Positions 1 through 12,200 of a stretch of DNA of 64,000 bases are shown here, in pieces. The stretch's first letter is position 1; every line of letters starts with the position of its first letter. Origin of the DNA: Ypsolopha sequella. Its lineage: Eukaryota; Arthropoda; Insecta; Lepidoptera; Ypsolophidae. The notes beneath the pieces are model-generated. The model was not told the origin of the DNA, ran no database searches, and saw nothing but the letters and a program-made list of their open reading frames with translations. A program made the position numbers and the translations under genes. The stretch covers positions 16,433,221 through 16,497,220 of the forward strand of contig OW203986.1 of the NCBI GenBank assembly GCA_934047225.1, read 5' to 3'.

Positions 1-2
1 AA

Positions 3-203
3 GACCTCCAAGAAAGTGAAGATGTCAAACTTTCATCACCTAAACAACAAGGATCGAAACAGTCAAGCGAAGAGGTGAAACCTAAAGAAAAACCAAAAGA
101 AACGAAACCTAAAATAGATATTTGGAAAAAGCGAACTGTAGGTGAGGCGTTGGAACAAGCCTTGAAAAGATATTACGAACGAAAATCTGCCCGAGGTTAC
201 TAA
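3..203 (+). CDS. C-terminal end of an unrecognised protein (partial)
   Basis: Reading from base 3 gives 66 codons to a TAA at 201-203. The other two plus frames stop early. The residues are first a Lys/Glu/Ser/Pro-rich, presumably disordered stretch, then a compact basic helix-like end containing 'IWKKRTVGEALEQALKRYY' and ending in 'RKSARGY'. That change of character looks like a genuine conserved C-terminus rather than chance. An ATTAAA follows at about 238-243. The gene begins left of the window, so I cannot say where the exon starts. It converges on TH1. I do not recognise the family. Seen: open frame and composition. Inferred: last exon of a real gene. Confidence 0.6.
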   Translation, partial: DLQESEDVKLSSPKQQGSKQSSEEVKPKEKPKETKPKIDIWKKRTVGEALEQALKRYYERKSARGY

Positions 204-420
204 CTTTTATACAGGTGTAGATGGACCTGTATCTTAAATTAAAACCGTATACATACTTTACTGATCATACTGAACAGCTTTCTCAAAGATAATCATATTT
301 TCAAGTCTGCTCAAAAGATTTTAGTCTTCTTTTCGTCCGCTATTTTGTTTTTCTAACAACTCTTATGAAAATCGATAATTGACATAAATACAGTCAACGA
401 ATATTCTTGGACAAACACGT

Positions 421-599
421 TAAGTGTCACATTTCGAAATGCAACCAAAGTTTTAACGGGGCGGGAGCGTTTTAGTGGAAGGAAAATTGCGCACTCTGTA
501 AGCCTGTAGCACCGTGCGTGCCACGCACTAAAAACGTTTTATTTCTGGTGGCACCAGTACAACTTTGGTTGTTTACTTCTTCGAAACATGACACTTATT
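421..599. repeat. Foldback MITE-like element
   Basis: The ends are imperfect inverted repeats: 'AAGTGTCACATTTCGAA' with 'AACCAAAGTT' on the left is matched in reverse complement on the right (about 552-599). A related, rearranged piece is at about 43955-44065. No coding capacity. Confidence 0.65.
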
Positions 600-651
600 T
601 TAAAATATACCAATACGAGGTTATGTTCAGAATGTTTTTTGTTTGTATTAA

Positions 652-949
652 GGGTCGATTCTACAGATTTTTAACAAAATATTAAGAAATAATTATAACG
701 ACCAAAACACAATTTTTAGCTAAGACAACTTTTAACAATAGTTTGCTACATATATGCATAAACATATTTTTAATTATGGTAGCTTCAAAATAATTGGATT
801 TTCTATAAGCGTGATATAAGATTTTTTTTTAAAATCAAATATATGTTTAATTGTTTATGCATCTATTTTTAAGTTGTCTTAGCTAAGGTTGTATTTTGGC
901 CGTTTTAATTATTTCTTAATATTTGTTACAAATCCGCAGAAACGACTCC
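652..949. repeat. Foldback MITE with ~80-110 bp arms
   Basis: The left arm (652-731) reappears in reverse complement at about 866-949, with long matching runs such as 'TTAGCTAAGACAACTT' and 'ATATTAAGAAATAATTA'. Weaker pairing continues inward to about 776 and 839. No coding capacity; consistent with a non-autonomous DNA transposon. Confidence 0.75.
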
Positions 950-1094
950 TAAGCAATCGATTTTTATGATAAAATGGCGAAATGTCGATAGAGGCCAAAA
1001 TCTTTGAACCCCTTTTGAATACTTACTCCGAATTTTTATGGGCACAATGTTTTCGATGGTTACGCGGTTAAGTTTCTCTGGGAAAATTGTTAAG

Positions 1095-1465
1095 TATGTG
1101 TAGTATAAATATAATACGACATGAATCCCCGAGGGGGTGCCAGAGGTGTTCCGAGTGTGAACTGTGAAATGCAAGTCACATTCGCCACACCCGCGTCAGA
1201 GAATATAAAGTATTACTACGTACCCGCGTTTCACCAACGATGATTACGTCCCGACGTGATGGGTGGTGAGCCCTATAGCTGTTCTTCGGGCACATATACA
1301 CGCTTTTTAGGTTTTCCTTCACCGTTCAAGCAAGTGATAAGTAAAAGGTTCTACAAATACTATGCAGATAAATTCCGGAAAACTCATTGGTGCGTCTGAC
1401 CGGGGATCGAACCTGGATCTCAATATTGAGAGGCCAGCGTTCTATCCCTGAGCTACCGTCGCCAG
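1095..1465 (-). repeat. tRNA-derived SINE, near full length
   Basis: Read on the minus strand it begins with a tRNA-like head (about 1465-1390) with A-box-like 'TAGCTCAGGGATAGAACG' and B-box-like 'GGTTCGATCCCC'. A unique body follows, then an end with 'CCTCGGGGATTCATG'. The body and end recur at 13680-13945, and the end also at about 32385-32440. Confidence 0.75.
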
Positions 1466-2234
1466 TAGATGATGTGGTTTCATTAAGATACCTTTCATAG
1501 TAGGTATATGATCTATTTACACCTGGTACAGTAATAGTATACAATTTATGCCATTTATACGTCATTTACAAATAAATAAATAAAAGATCGTTATTTGTCT
1601 TCAATGTTAAAAAATTGTTAAAAATTAAATTAGGTACAATTTAGTAAAAACAATACACATAACAAATTATCTGAAGACAAGGCTCAAGTTTCGGCAAGTT
1701 GCTGTTGGACATGCAAACAGCTGCCGATTTTCAAACGGACGTGGAACATAACAAAATCATTTTGATAATAAAATAGGAAAATAATCAATACAAATATTAT
1801 GTATACAAATTGAAAATGAAAAATAAACAATTTTTGGATGATGTCTAGAAAATTAAAGTTAATCACAATTTGTAAAAACATAATAACAATTGTTTGTAAA
1901 GAATGAAGAATAAGACGTATGCAATTGTTTGTGTATAGCTAATAAGTTTCCATTTGATTAATTAAAAAAATAAAATGTTGCTTTTTGCCCGGCGGCTTTT
2001 TTTACTACTGTCTACCTGTCTGCAGGTATGACATATGGACCCTGGACTACTGACTACCTATAGACCCGTTAAGTTCACATTTGAGATGTGAGGCCTTATG
2101 ATTGTTTTTTTCTTAGTTTTGAATAAATGTGATTTATGGTATTTGGCGACCATAGTTAAATGTTAATTGGGCTTTTTTAAATGATCCTGCACAACAACCG
2201 TAAACACGCTTTAAAATTGCTATATTGTTTAATA

Positions 2235-2375
2235 TAATTGTTTATTTCAATATTTGCCCCGTTTTCGGCTTGGCGGTTATTTTATCAACACCCCTATATG
2301 ATAACCAGGGCACTACGATGATAATAAATAAAACTGCATCTCTTGAGTGGTTCTCGAGTTAGAACGGAACATACA
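2235..2375 (-). repeat. Dispersed repeat fragment (copy at 31930-32110)
   Basis: Contains 'TTTGCCCCGTTTTCGGCTTG' and, further right, 'TGAGTGGTTCT'. The reverse complements of both occur in the same relative order at about 31930-32110, so these are two copies of one interspersed family in opposite orientation. Confidence 0.55.
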
Positions 2376-2497
2376 TACATAAAGACCAAAATTCTAACAA
2401 TGTAGTTTTGGCCTCAGTACAATACAAATAAACAATTTCATTTAAATTTCGAAAATATATTCAATCTATAGACACGACTTTATTAAAATTAGTATAT

Positions 2498-2552
2498 GTT
2501 GGTAGGGAACCTTTGTGCGCGAGTCGACTCGCACTTGCCGGTTTTTCTTAAA
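2498..2552 (+). repeat. End fragment of a lepidopteran dispersed repeat
   Basis: Contains 'GGGAACCTTTGTGCGCGAGT' followed by 'CGACTCGCACTTGCCGGTTT'. The same ending is at 46288-46340. From general knowledge this wording is very common in moth and butterfly genomes. Confidence 0.55.
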
Positions 2553-3159
2553 ACATTGGACGTTCTCGTGTCTACTATGGTATCATTGTCCATGTCCACA
2601 CATAATATAGTAACATAAACAGTAAAAAAAAGTTTCTGTAGAAAAAGTAAGCTACCTATAGCATGAACGAACGAATACTCGTCCATGGCTATAGTAGGTA
2701 AACTTGTTCACTTCGCACATAATGTACGGTGTGCCAATGTACTTATACCTGGAATATAAATAATCAATTAAACATAGATGCTATGCTTTAGGGAGGCCAC
2801 AAAATAGTAGTTTATGCTACAAGGGCGAAAAGTAATTTATTGCTCGTACGCCCGTGTATCATACTACGTTTTTCAATGCATAGTGTGAGGAAATAAAACA
2901 AATATAATCTTGTGAACTTTAAATTGGCTCAAAAGGACTGTATCCAGAGCCGTCAAACAGTGGAAAAAAGGTATAACATTTATGGTACACAGGAAAGGCT
3001 GCAGGTTAGCCAACCATCGTAAATAAATTAAAAAATAATAATAATAAAGCCCTAGGGCAAAATAATTGACTTTCTGTTCGGTTTTGATGCATAAAAAGTG
3101 GGCCTTTACGAGCACTTGCATTGAAAAGATTAACACACGGCATTATATTTTTTAAACGT

Positions 3160-3165
3160 TTTATT
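3160..3165 (-). terminator. TH1: Likely poly(A) signal of TH1
   Basis: A minus-strand AATAAA lies about 80 bases past the TH1 stop codon. The 3' UTR would be short if this is used. The cleavage site was not determined. Confidence 0.5.
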
Positions 3166-3246
3166 TGTCTTTAAAATTAATGTTATTACTTATAAAAGTA
3201 AGTATTTATAAAAAATTCTCTAGTAAGATCATAGTTTTGGCTACCT

Positions 3247-3278
3247 TTAGACGACTACGTAGTGCGCTTTACAGTGAA
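3247..3278 (-). CDS. TH1: TH1 exon 12 (last, very short)
   Basis: After TTTTCAG, 32 bases complete the phase and encode '[10 protein letters not shown]' then TAA (3247-3249). NELF-D proteins end in a similar 'HCK' tail, so this tiny exon 5.6 kb from exon 11 is well supported. Confidence 0.88.
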
Positions 3279-6200
3279 CTGAAAAGAAATAATAAAATAT
3301 TAGAAGAATTAACTTTTGTACATGTTTATACAAAGTAAAAATAAAAAATACAAAGTAAAGGTGACTTTTTGATCATCGTCGAAATTCAAACTTGAGGCTT
3401 GGTAAGAGATCAATATCTTGGATCAGCCTCCGGGATGAGTTTGGGCGATAATCAAAAAGTCACCTTGCATAAATACATAATCACCACATGATTTCTGTCA
3501 GAGGTGTATCCTAGTATGGAATGTAGAATGCAAGTCACACACAGTGCACACTCGTACACCCACGTTTTACCGACGATTATTACAAATATTCGATGGATTG
3601 GATTGATAGTTCTCGCTGAAATATCATTTTCACATCACAACATCGGGCCAACAAATTATTATTTTTAAATAGTAATTAAAACATCCAACTAAAGCTTTCA
3701 AATAGTAAAAAAAAGTGAATTACATAGCTGTTGGAATGCCAGTGCAGAGGGATTGAAACTGAAGTTTTGATTTCGTAGCCCGATGCCTACTTTCGCGCTT
3801 AGTTAACTTTTCAGTATTTTCAAGTAATCGGTAGCACAATGCCAACATTTTGAAACCACCATACATTAGATCGCACTATGCCTACTTTTTTATTTTTATC
3901 GCAATTACATCGCAGTTTGCAAACTTTATGAAAAATCAATTCCGACGATAGCATTATGTCTATTTTAGTACAGTTGCGTTCAAAATCTCTGAGTTCAAAA
4001 TACATTTTGCTATGAGTAAAAATTTTACGCAAGTACTAAATAGTTTATATATTTTTTCTCGGTTCTATTGTTTATCATAAACAATAAAACTGAAATAGAT
4101 ACGTCCCTATATCATGGATGTATACCTAAACTGGATTGTGCACTGAAGGATGTTACGCGTAGAAAAATAGACTCTATTTCATACAGTTAAAAGTTATTTT
4201 ATTATGACATAATCAACTAGAGAAAACGTGCCGAGCGGGACAACACACAGTCGATGCCCGTGTCCTACTCGCACAGTTGCCATCACAAAAAAAACAAATT
4301 GCGATGGTAGGCTTGAGTTTTTCACGATTTAGTTTTTCAATGACTTTATAGTATTTAGCTTTTAGTAAATACTTGTTCATGACATTTCTTTTTTTTTAAC
4401 TGACTTGAAAAAAAGAGGAGGATCTCAATTCGACTGTATTTTTTTTGGGGTATGTTATTCCTTATCTCCGTCAATTCTGAACTGAATTGAATGATTCTTT
4501 TTTTGTTTGGAAAAATTTTCTTCAAGGTAGGTCCCATTTTAAGATTGACCATGATCTGATGAAAGTTTTCAGAGATAGGCAGTGGAACGCCTCAGAAAGT
4601 AACAGCGTACCACTTGATATTAAGGAAATCGCTTTGTACTACGATGTTAATCGCAGAGTATTACTTGGAAATTGTCAATCTTCCACCTGACCTTCGATCC
4701 TGGTCTTATTAAGTCATTACCATAGAACTCTTTAACGAATGAGAGCACTTAACTCGAGATTGCGGCAATCACTTTGGTAGGATGCTGATTGTCGGGCATT
4801 TCTTGGAAATTATCACAATACCCACCTGAACTTCCATCCTGGCTTCACCACCATAGAACTCCTTAACGAAAGACAGCATACCACTCAAGATTAAGGCAAT
4901 CGCTTTGTATTAGGATAGTGATTGCCGAGTACTACTTGTAAATTGTAATTTCTCCACCTGAACTTTGATCTTGGCCTCATTACCATACAACTCCTCAACG
5001 GGTGACAGCACATAACTTGAGATTACGGCAATCAGTTTGTATTAGGGTGCTGATTACAGAGTATTTATTAAATATAACCAATTATTACTTGTCCTTCGTT
5101 CTATATCAACAGCGCGTTTACAAGAACTATCCATATTACACAATTTGACCCGTCAACACTAAAAAATGTAAAATAATAAACTTTTAACAAAAAATAGTAA
5201 CCGACTTTAAATGTAACTGCAGCCATTCGCAAAAAAGTTAAAAATAATTATAAAATGACCGATGGTACTGAAATAACACTTTTTCCGACTTCTTTGTTCC
5301 TCAAAATATGTTCTTTAAAAGTCACCGCGTTCCCTTGGTTATAGCAACACAGAAACCAATATAAGAGCGCCGACTTCTAGAGAACATATTTTTCAGGAAG
5401 AAAGAAGGCGGAAAGAGTGTTATTTCGGTACCATCGGTCATTTTATAATTATTTTAAGCTTTTTAGCGAATGGCTGCAGTTACATTTGAAGTCTGTCACT
5501 ATTTTTTTGTTAGGTTTATTTATGTTTTACATTTAGTTTTATCCGTAAATGTAAGATCAATCATTCCATAATAAAGTTGGGATTATTCTTATGCTTGCAA
5601 ACTGGTAACCCTTTTATCTAAAAATGGCGCCACGGCCGTGACATTTGAAAACTAAATTGTAAAATTAATAATTTTTTGCAAAAATGGTTAAAGCATGCAG
5701 CGTGAAGGGCTGCAGAAGCCAAATTTTTGGGAATTGTGGGATATCGTTTCATAGGTAAGGCATAATTACAACGTTTTCTCGGAGAAATGATACATGTTTA
5801 CATTGATACCGCTAGAGTAACCATGATATTGGGTTTTACATTACAGTCTTCCAAAAACTGAAAATATCCGAAGAAAATGGTTAGAAGTTTTAGGAAACGA
5901 AGTAAAGTGCAAAAATCCAGTAGTCTGCAGCCGCCATTTTAAAGCAGAAGACTTTAAACCAATAAAATAAATGTTTTGAATACAGTTTTTACTACACGTG
6001 GTCTCAATCAATTATTTTTAAATATGGTTACCCTACTTAGACAGAGATGAAATAATCTAGTATGACTTCTCGTTCTTCACGTTTTTTGAAACAAGTACTC
6101 AGTCCTGTTAGGGTATTAGGTTCATGCCCTATATATAATTTACTCTATGGATACGTCAGTCATCATGACATTTAATCGCAATGTCACTAAATAAAAATTG

Positions 6201-9200
6201 GCTAAAAATAACTTAATTAATTATGGGTTTCATCAGATTTATTCGAAATAGTAATGTGGTCTTTATCAAAAATACCAAGGTACGAGTACGTATCCTTACT
6301 TTACGTACGGAGGTCCTTACTTTGTCAGAGAATAAGTTTAAACTGTATATTAAGCAGGGCCTATTGAAAAAGGCATATTATAAAATAAATGAATATTTGG
6401 ATGATGGTGAAGCATGGTGTTACAGTGATAATGATAGTAAGTTATAATTTAATTAAATAGTACAATTTCTGAACTTATGATTCCTCTAAGGTGTAAACAT
6501 TAATTGATTACAGACTGTAAAAGGAAAAGGACTATATGAGACAGGTAGACAAAGATATATATGTTTTTCTTTTTTTTCATTAACCTGAATTCCTGCTGTC
6601 TTGTATTTTCTTATCCCTTGGTTAAAGTAGATATAAGTCATATATTGTATAGTATAAGTTTTATGTTGAAAAAAAAAGACATGATCTTGCTAAGTTTCTT
6701 GCCCTTCTTCTTAGCAAGACTAATCGAATGGGCGGAGGTAGGCATGTATTTATATATGTAACCTATTAGTATGTAGTATATAGGATGGGATTTGGTCGGC
6801 CGCCTGGATTCGTGCTGGGGGCTCGGTTGGTGATCATTGAACCTTGTTCCTGGTCCCTGGCCGGGTCTCCGGTATGGGTTCGGGCGGCTGATTGGATTTT
6901 ACCTTTTTAAACAATGTCGAAGTCATAATTATTTTATACTAACAGGGTTCCTGGTCTTTGTGGCGTAACGGATACAGCTATACCCACTAAAAAATAAACC
7001 AAAATCAATCTACTATTCGGCGTTGTTCAATGAGGCAGTGTTCAAGATCTCTTACATGGCTGGACGAAGATGAAACAGTCACTAGAGAGAATGATCATAC
7101 CTGTCAACCTGATTTGTCTGCATTTGTATTGGGGAATTGAAGCAAGCCGTGTGTGACGATCTGGGTCCTATCCCCCAAATTTATGAAAGAGTAATGACAA
7201 AATACAAAGAAAAACATGAATATGACGAAATTTTGCCCACTTATAACTCCGTAAAAGATTCGCTTTACAGAGCCAGAAAAATGTACTTAAATGTACATGC
7301 AACCGTTTTTAAGAGATTACAAGATGTGGTCCTCAGCGAAAAGTTGACGAAAGATTTCCTTCTATTTGAAGATGGTTTATCAGACAAAATTATAGTATTT
7401 TGCAGTATGGAGGCCCGAGAAACGATAAAAAATGTCAAACATTTTCAGGCTGATGGTACGTACAAGAGCGCTCCTCCGCCATTTAAACAGCTATTCATAC
7501 AATCCACGGATTGACCGGGAGTCACATTACACCGTTAGTTTTCTGTTTTCTGCCTAACAAAGAACAGTATACTTATGAAAGGCTGTTTGCAAAGATCAGA
7601 GAATGTGTACTGCTTATGCAACCACAAATATTCCAAACGGATTTCGAACTCGCTGCAATGAATGCTGCTCAAATTATATTTCCAACAGCAACCATAAAGG
7701 GTTGCTTCTTTCATTATGCCCAGGCTATTCACAAGAAGGCTAAAAAATTGCAGTTGCATGATAAGAAAACTTTAGCTCTGTTCGTAGCACTGGCACACTT
7801 ACCTGCAAATTTCATACCAGAAGGTTTCCTCAACATACAGTTCGAGATTCAGTCAAATGTTGAGGGATGGGATGAATTTATGAATTATTTCATACAACAA
7901 TGGATGAATCCTAATATTATTCATGCTATTAGCTGTTTTGGTAATCCCAATCGCACCATAAACTCAGTTGAGGGATGGCATTCGCGACTAAATAAAATAA
8001 TAAAAAAGAAGAAGCCGAACTTGTTCCCATTTATCGGAGCCATACGAAACGAAAGTATTAAATATGACCATGACGTTAGCAGAGTTTTACTCCATTTGCC
8101 AATTACGAAAAAGAATTTGAAAAAAGAAAAAATCACCAACGAAAGGGTTAAAAAATTGTTTCAGATTTTATGGATGGACAAATAGAAATGACCGATTGCT
8201 TATGTAGATTGAGTAAAGTTCGTTATTTTTAATAATTTAACCTACCTACAGGTATCGCGGAAAAAGGTGTTCGTACTTCATAGTAGTAAAAACATCCTCT
8301 TTAGTTTCTTGCATGTAAAGCAAGTTGTAATTATTCGAAGTAGTTTTATTTTGTTTACTCGCACTAAGCATCGATACACTTATCGTAAGTAGCTATTTTA
8401 ATATATGTATTTTAATTGATTAAATTTCATTTTTTGACTTTATACCCGCATAATAAAAATATAACCATTAAACTTAATAATACGACACACCAAAAGTAAA
8501 ATAAATTCTGTGATGACTGTACAAATTGTAGACCACTTACATACTAAAAGCACTGACAATGACCAAAGTAGGCATACTGCGATTGGAATACATTATAACG
8601 AAAAATTCTTGTCTATATGCAATTTTAGGCATAGTGCCTAAAATGTATGGTGGTTTCAAAATGTTGGCATTGTGCTACCGATTACTTGAAAATACTGAAA
8701 CGTTAACTAAGCGCGAAAGTAGGCATCGTGCTACGAAATCGACAAAAATGTTTAAGCCAATGCCATCAAAGTAGAAAAAATGTAATGGAAAATATAATGG
8801 CGGCCCTTTACAAAACTTTGATCGCTAGACTTATGTGTGGCTATTTCGGTATGATTATTATCTAACGAAAGACTTATCGTGTAATATTTAGCTGCTCGTT
8901 TCGTACCTATGAATTCCGATACAGGATCATTTTCACCTTCAGCTCTCATAGTCCCTGTTATCTCTTCATTTTCCACCATCGGTAACACAAGTTGGACAAA
9001 TTCGGGTGTGTACGGCGGTGCTATGGCGTCCAATACCTAGAAAATGATTCACATGAATCAAGAGCATAACTGTCAAATTATTCCTTACGGAATAAACACT
9101 GATATGGAACAATATTAGGTATTATGATATTATTTTTTCAGATTTCCAGGCAACGGCAAAACGTGTTGAAGTAATTGTCACGAATTGACGGTTTACCTCA

Positions 9201-12200
9201 GTAATAAAGTATCTGATGAGCGAGATGTCGGTGTCGCCGCGCTGCCAGCACTGCTTGATGTAGCGCAGCACAGGCACCACGCAGCCGCGGCTCAGCAGGT
9301 TCACCATGCGGTCCAACAGCATCTTTTTTAGTTCCAACTGGAAACAAAAACGGCATCTAGCTAATGACACGTTTTCCAGTACGTATATAGCAGTGCAAAG
9401 GCAAATTAGTCATGATCTTCTCAAAGCCAACTTAAAATGCTGTTTTAAGGTGATTACCAACGCCAACGGCCTTGAGCAATCGGCCTCACCTCCGGGGAGT
9501 TACAGGCGCTGCTCCCCGCATGCCTCTGCGCAGACGCCCCGCGCCCCTCTACAAAGATCGCTAGCGTCGAAATGATTCACACCTCGTAGCGAGGTAGAAA
9601 TAAATTTATGTAGCATTGTTTTATGCGTAAACCTATAACTATAACTTTTGTAGCTCAATAGGCTGTGGTGCTGTAACAGAGAGATGTGACCATTCTGTTC
9701 CTACTACTACACGGTGATATTTTGGTAGTTTTGAAAACAAACTAGTGATTATAGTAATCGCGAACTAGTGGTGATAGTACTGAAATCGCGAAAATATATA
9801 AAACATATACAACAAAATCGGTAATGTGAGGATACCCGAAAGTGACCAAGTTGATATTGGTGTCAGACCTTTATAAATCTTGGGCTTGAGCGGTAACAGA
9901 CGAGCGTCACTTTGCAGTTGGTAACCGTCAACAGTAGGCCCACCATGAGTTTGGCACTCGATATACGTTAGCGACTGCGTAAAATATAATGTATTGGAAA
10001 TTCTGGTTCCTCTCGTATACCGCTAGAACCGGTAAACTCATACAAATGTTTTACGCTGTCGCTAACGTGCATCGAGTGCCAAACTCATGGTAGGCCAGAG
10101 GCACAGTATTATACTGTGCCAGAGGATTGAGGTAACTAATGTCGGAGGTAACCGTCTAATGATGGTAGCGTCAGCCGTCGTCGGTTGCAGTCAAACAATT
10201 TTTCATAAAAAGTGTCTGTTTTTATATTTGAATGATTTTTGAACGATAATGACGAAAAAATATATATATTGATAAAATATAATTTTGTTACAATTTTTGT
10301 TAATTTCGGTGCTTTTAGAGACTTGAGTGGTATGTATCGGTTATTTGCGGGTCTCATAATAAAACCGATAGTATGTAATATATTTGGGTACTCAGAAACG
10401 GTTTCAATGATGTTGATGCAACTTTTAGATTTTATTTTTATGAAGATTGTATTCGCACGTAAAATAAACAAAACATATATTTTTTTAATCTGTAATTTTT
10501 AATTAGGTTACGTAATCTGTACCACAGTTTCACCTCGCTAACACTTGTAAGCTCTGATCTGCAGGTAAATCCTCAATTTGGTAAATATATGTATATATTT
10601 TCTTGATCATGAGTCTTCTGCTTTTTATTTGTTCTTCACTTGAGATAAGTGAAATTTTTTGTTGTGCTCTTTGTTCTTCATTTTCTTGTTCTGTACTTCG
10701 TTTATTTCATTGTTCTGTACTGCGGTCTTCATTTTCTTGTTCTATTATATTGTTATACATTTTCTGTTTGTTTTCGTTTTTGTAATTTTTTTTTTCCTTT
10801 TGTTACTTTTTTTGTTGTGCACTTTGTTTTTCATTTTATTGTTCTGTACTGTGGTTTTCATTTTCTTGTTTTATATTTTGTAATACATTTGCTGTAAATT
10901 AAAATGAATCTACCAGAATCGAGTCTTTAATCGTCTTTTGTTCATAGGCTGTCGGATCATTGTCTTTGCCGTTCATTTGTAATGCAATGAATGAGCCTGG
11001 AGATGGTGGTGGTCCAAAAGATATTTTTCTCTGAAAAACATAATAAATAAGTTTGAATTTACCTAAGTACATAGTATAATTTTTAACCCACTATAAATTA
11101 TAAAATAATGCAAACCTATTAAAGAAAAATACTCAAGTTTCACAAACAAATATAAAACAGAATATTAATTCCTAAATATTTACCTAAATTCAAGGATATT
11201 ATCACGTTATAAAAAAAGATTGGTAAATTCTCAAACCTACCGGAATCGACTCTTCGATAGTCTTTTGTGCAGACATTGTTGGATCATTGTCTTTGCCTTC
11301 CATTTCTGAAGCAATGAATGAGCTTAGAGATTGTGGTGATCCAGACGATGCTTTTCTCTAAGAAACATAACAAATAGCGCTGAATATGTTTTAATACGGA
11401 ATATAATTTTTTACGTACTAGGCTGTCGGGTGACAGTTGGTAACCCTATGTCATTAAATAACAAGATGTGACCAATTCGTAGTGGTGTAGAAAAAAAACT
11501 ACATCAAAATAAACAGAGTTGGCTCGACGCAACCTGAAAAATTTTGTAAAGTCAGCAAAAGCAGCACAATTTTATTGATTAAAAAAAATCACATCATCAA
11601 GTATATATCATCGATAGAGCGTATAAAAGGTGCCAAAGAAAGCTTTTTTTCATATAAAAAGATATTCGATAAAATCAGGCTGATATTAGTACCAACATAG
11701 GACATGCAAACCTTATTTTTAAGCACCTTGTGATACGCTATACCGAACATAGTACTTGCTACTTATTGACGTAATTTTTGTCAGAAAATTTGCGTTTTTT
11801 TTGCTGACTGTATAAAACGCTCTAGGTTGCGCCTAGCCAACCCGGTTTATTTTGATGTAGTTTTTTTTCTACATCACTACGAGTTGGTCACATCTTGTTA
11901 CTCGATGACATAGTGTTCCCGAATGTATTCTGACAGTCTACTATTCTATACCATAAATTGCCACCGAATGACGTTAGCGTCAGCCGTCGGTTGCAGTCGA
12001 CCATACAACGCTGACAATACCATCAATCGAGTACAGTCGGCGCTGTTTGGCAGCGTCAGCGCGTCGAATGCAACCAATAGCTGACGCTCACTACCATTGT
12101 TCGATGGTAGTCGATGGCTATCGCCAACATGGTTCGACATGTGCAGTTACCTACCGTTGTCTACGGCTACCGTTTTGAAAGTGATGTTCGTTTGTTGGCA

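Larger units (their letters stand above)
204..3246. other. Intergenic repeats and TH1 3' UTR
   Basis: No convincing coding sequence. It holds two foldback elements (421-599, 652-949), a SINE (1095-1465), fragments of two dispersed repeats (2235-2375, 2498-2552) and, next to TH1, its 3' UTR. The stretch 1466-2234 is plain AT-rich DNA in which I see nothing definite. Confidence 0.6.
3769..8740. mobile_element. Composite ~5 kb mobile element with long inverted ends, in TH1's last intron
   Basis: About 115 bases at 3769-3884 recur in reverse complement at about 8626-8740, sharing runs such as 'GCCTACTTTCGCGCTTAGTT' and 'AGCACAATGCCAACATTTTG'. Between them lie a 132-base tandem array, a foldback element, a THAP mini-gene, a broken MULE transposase and a 400-base dispersed repeat. 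Long inverted ends around a MULE transposase fit a Mutator-like element. I could not find a convincing target-site duplication, so the outer limits are uncertain and part of the content is probably later insertion. Confidence 0.6.

Noticed and set aside
9306..9575. Plus-strand ORF overlapping TH1 exon 10
   Set aside because: Its first part is the shadow of exon 10; the remainder is the unexplained GC-rich patch at 9440-9590.
10603..10897. Three overlapping hydrophobic ORFs that look like membrane proteins
   Set aside because: They are translations of a T/C-rich degenerate repeat; all frames give Phe/Leu/Val strings.
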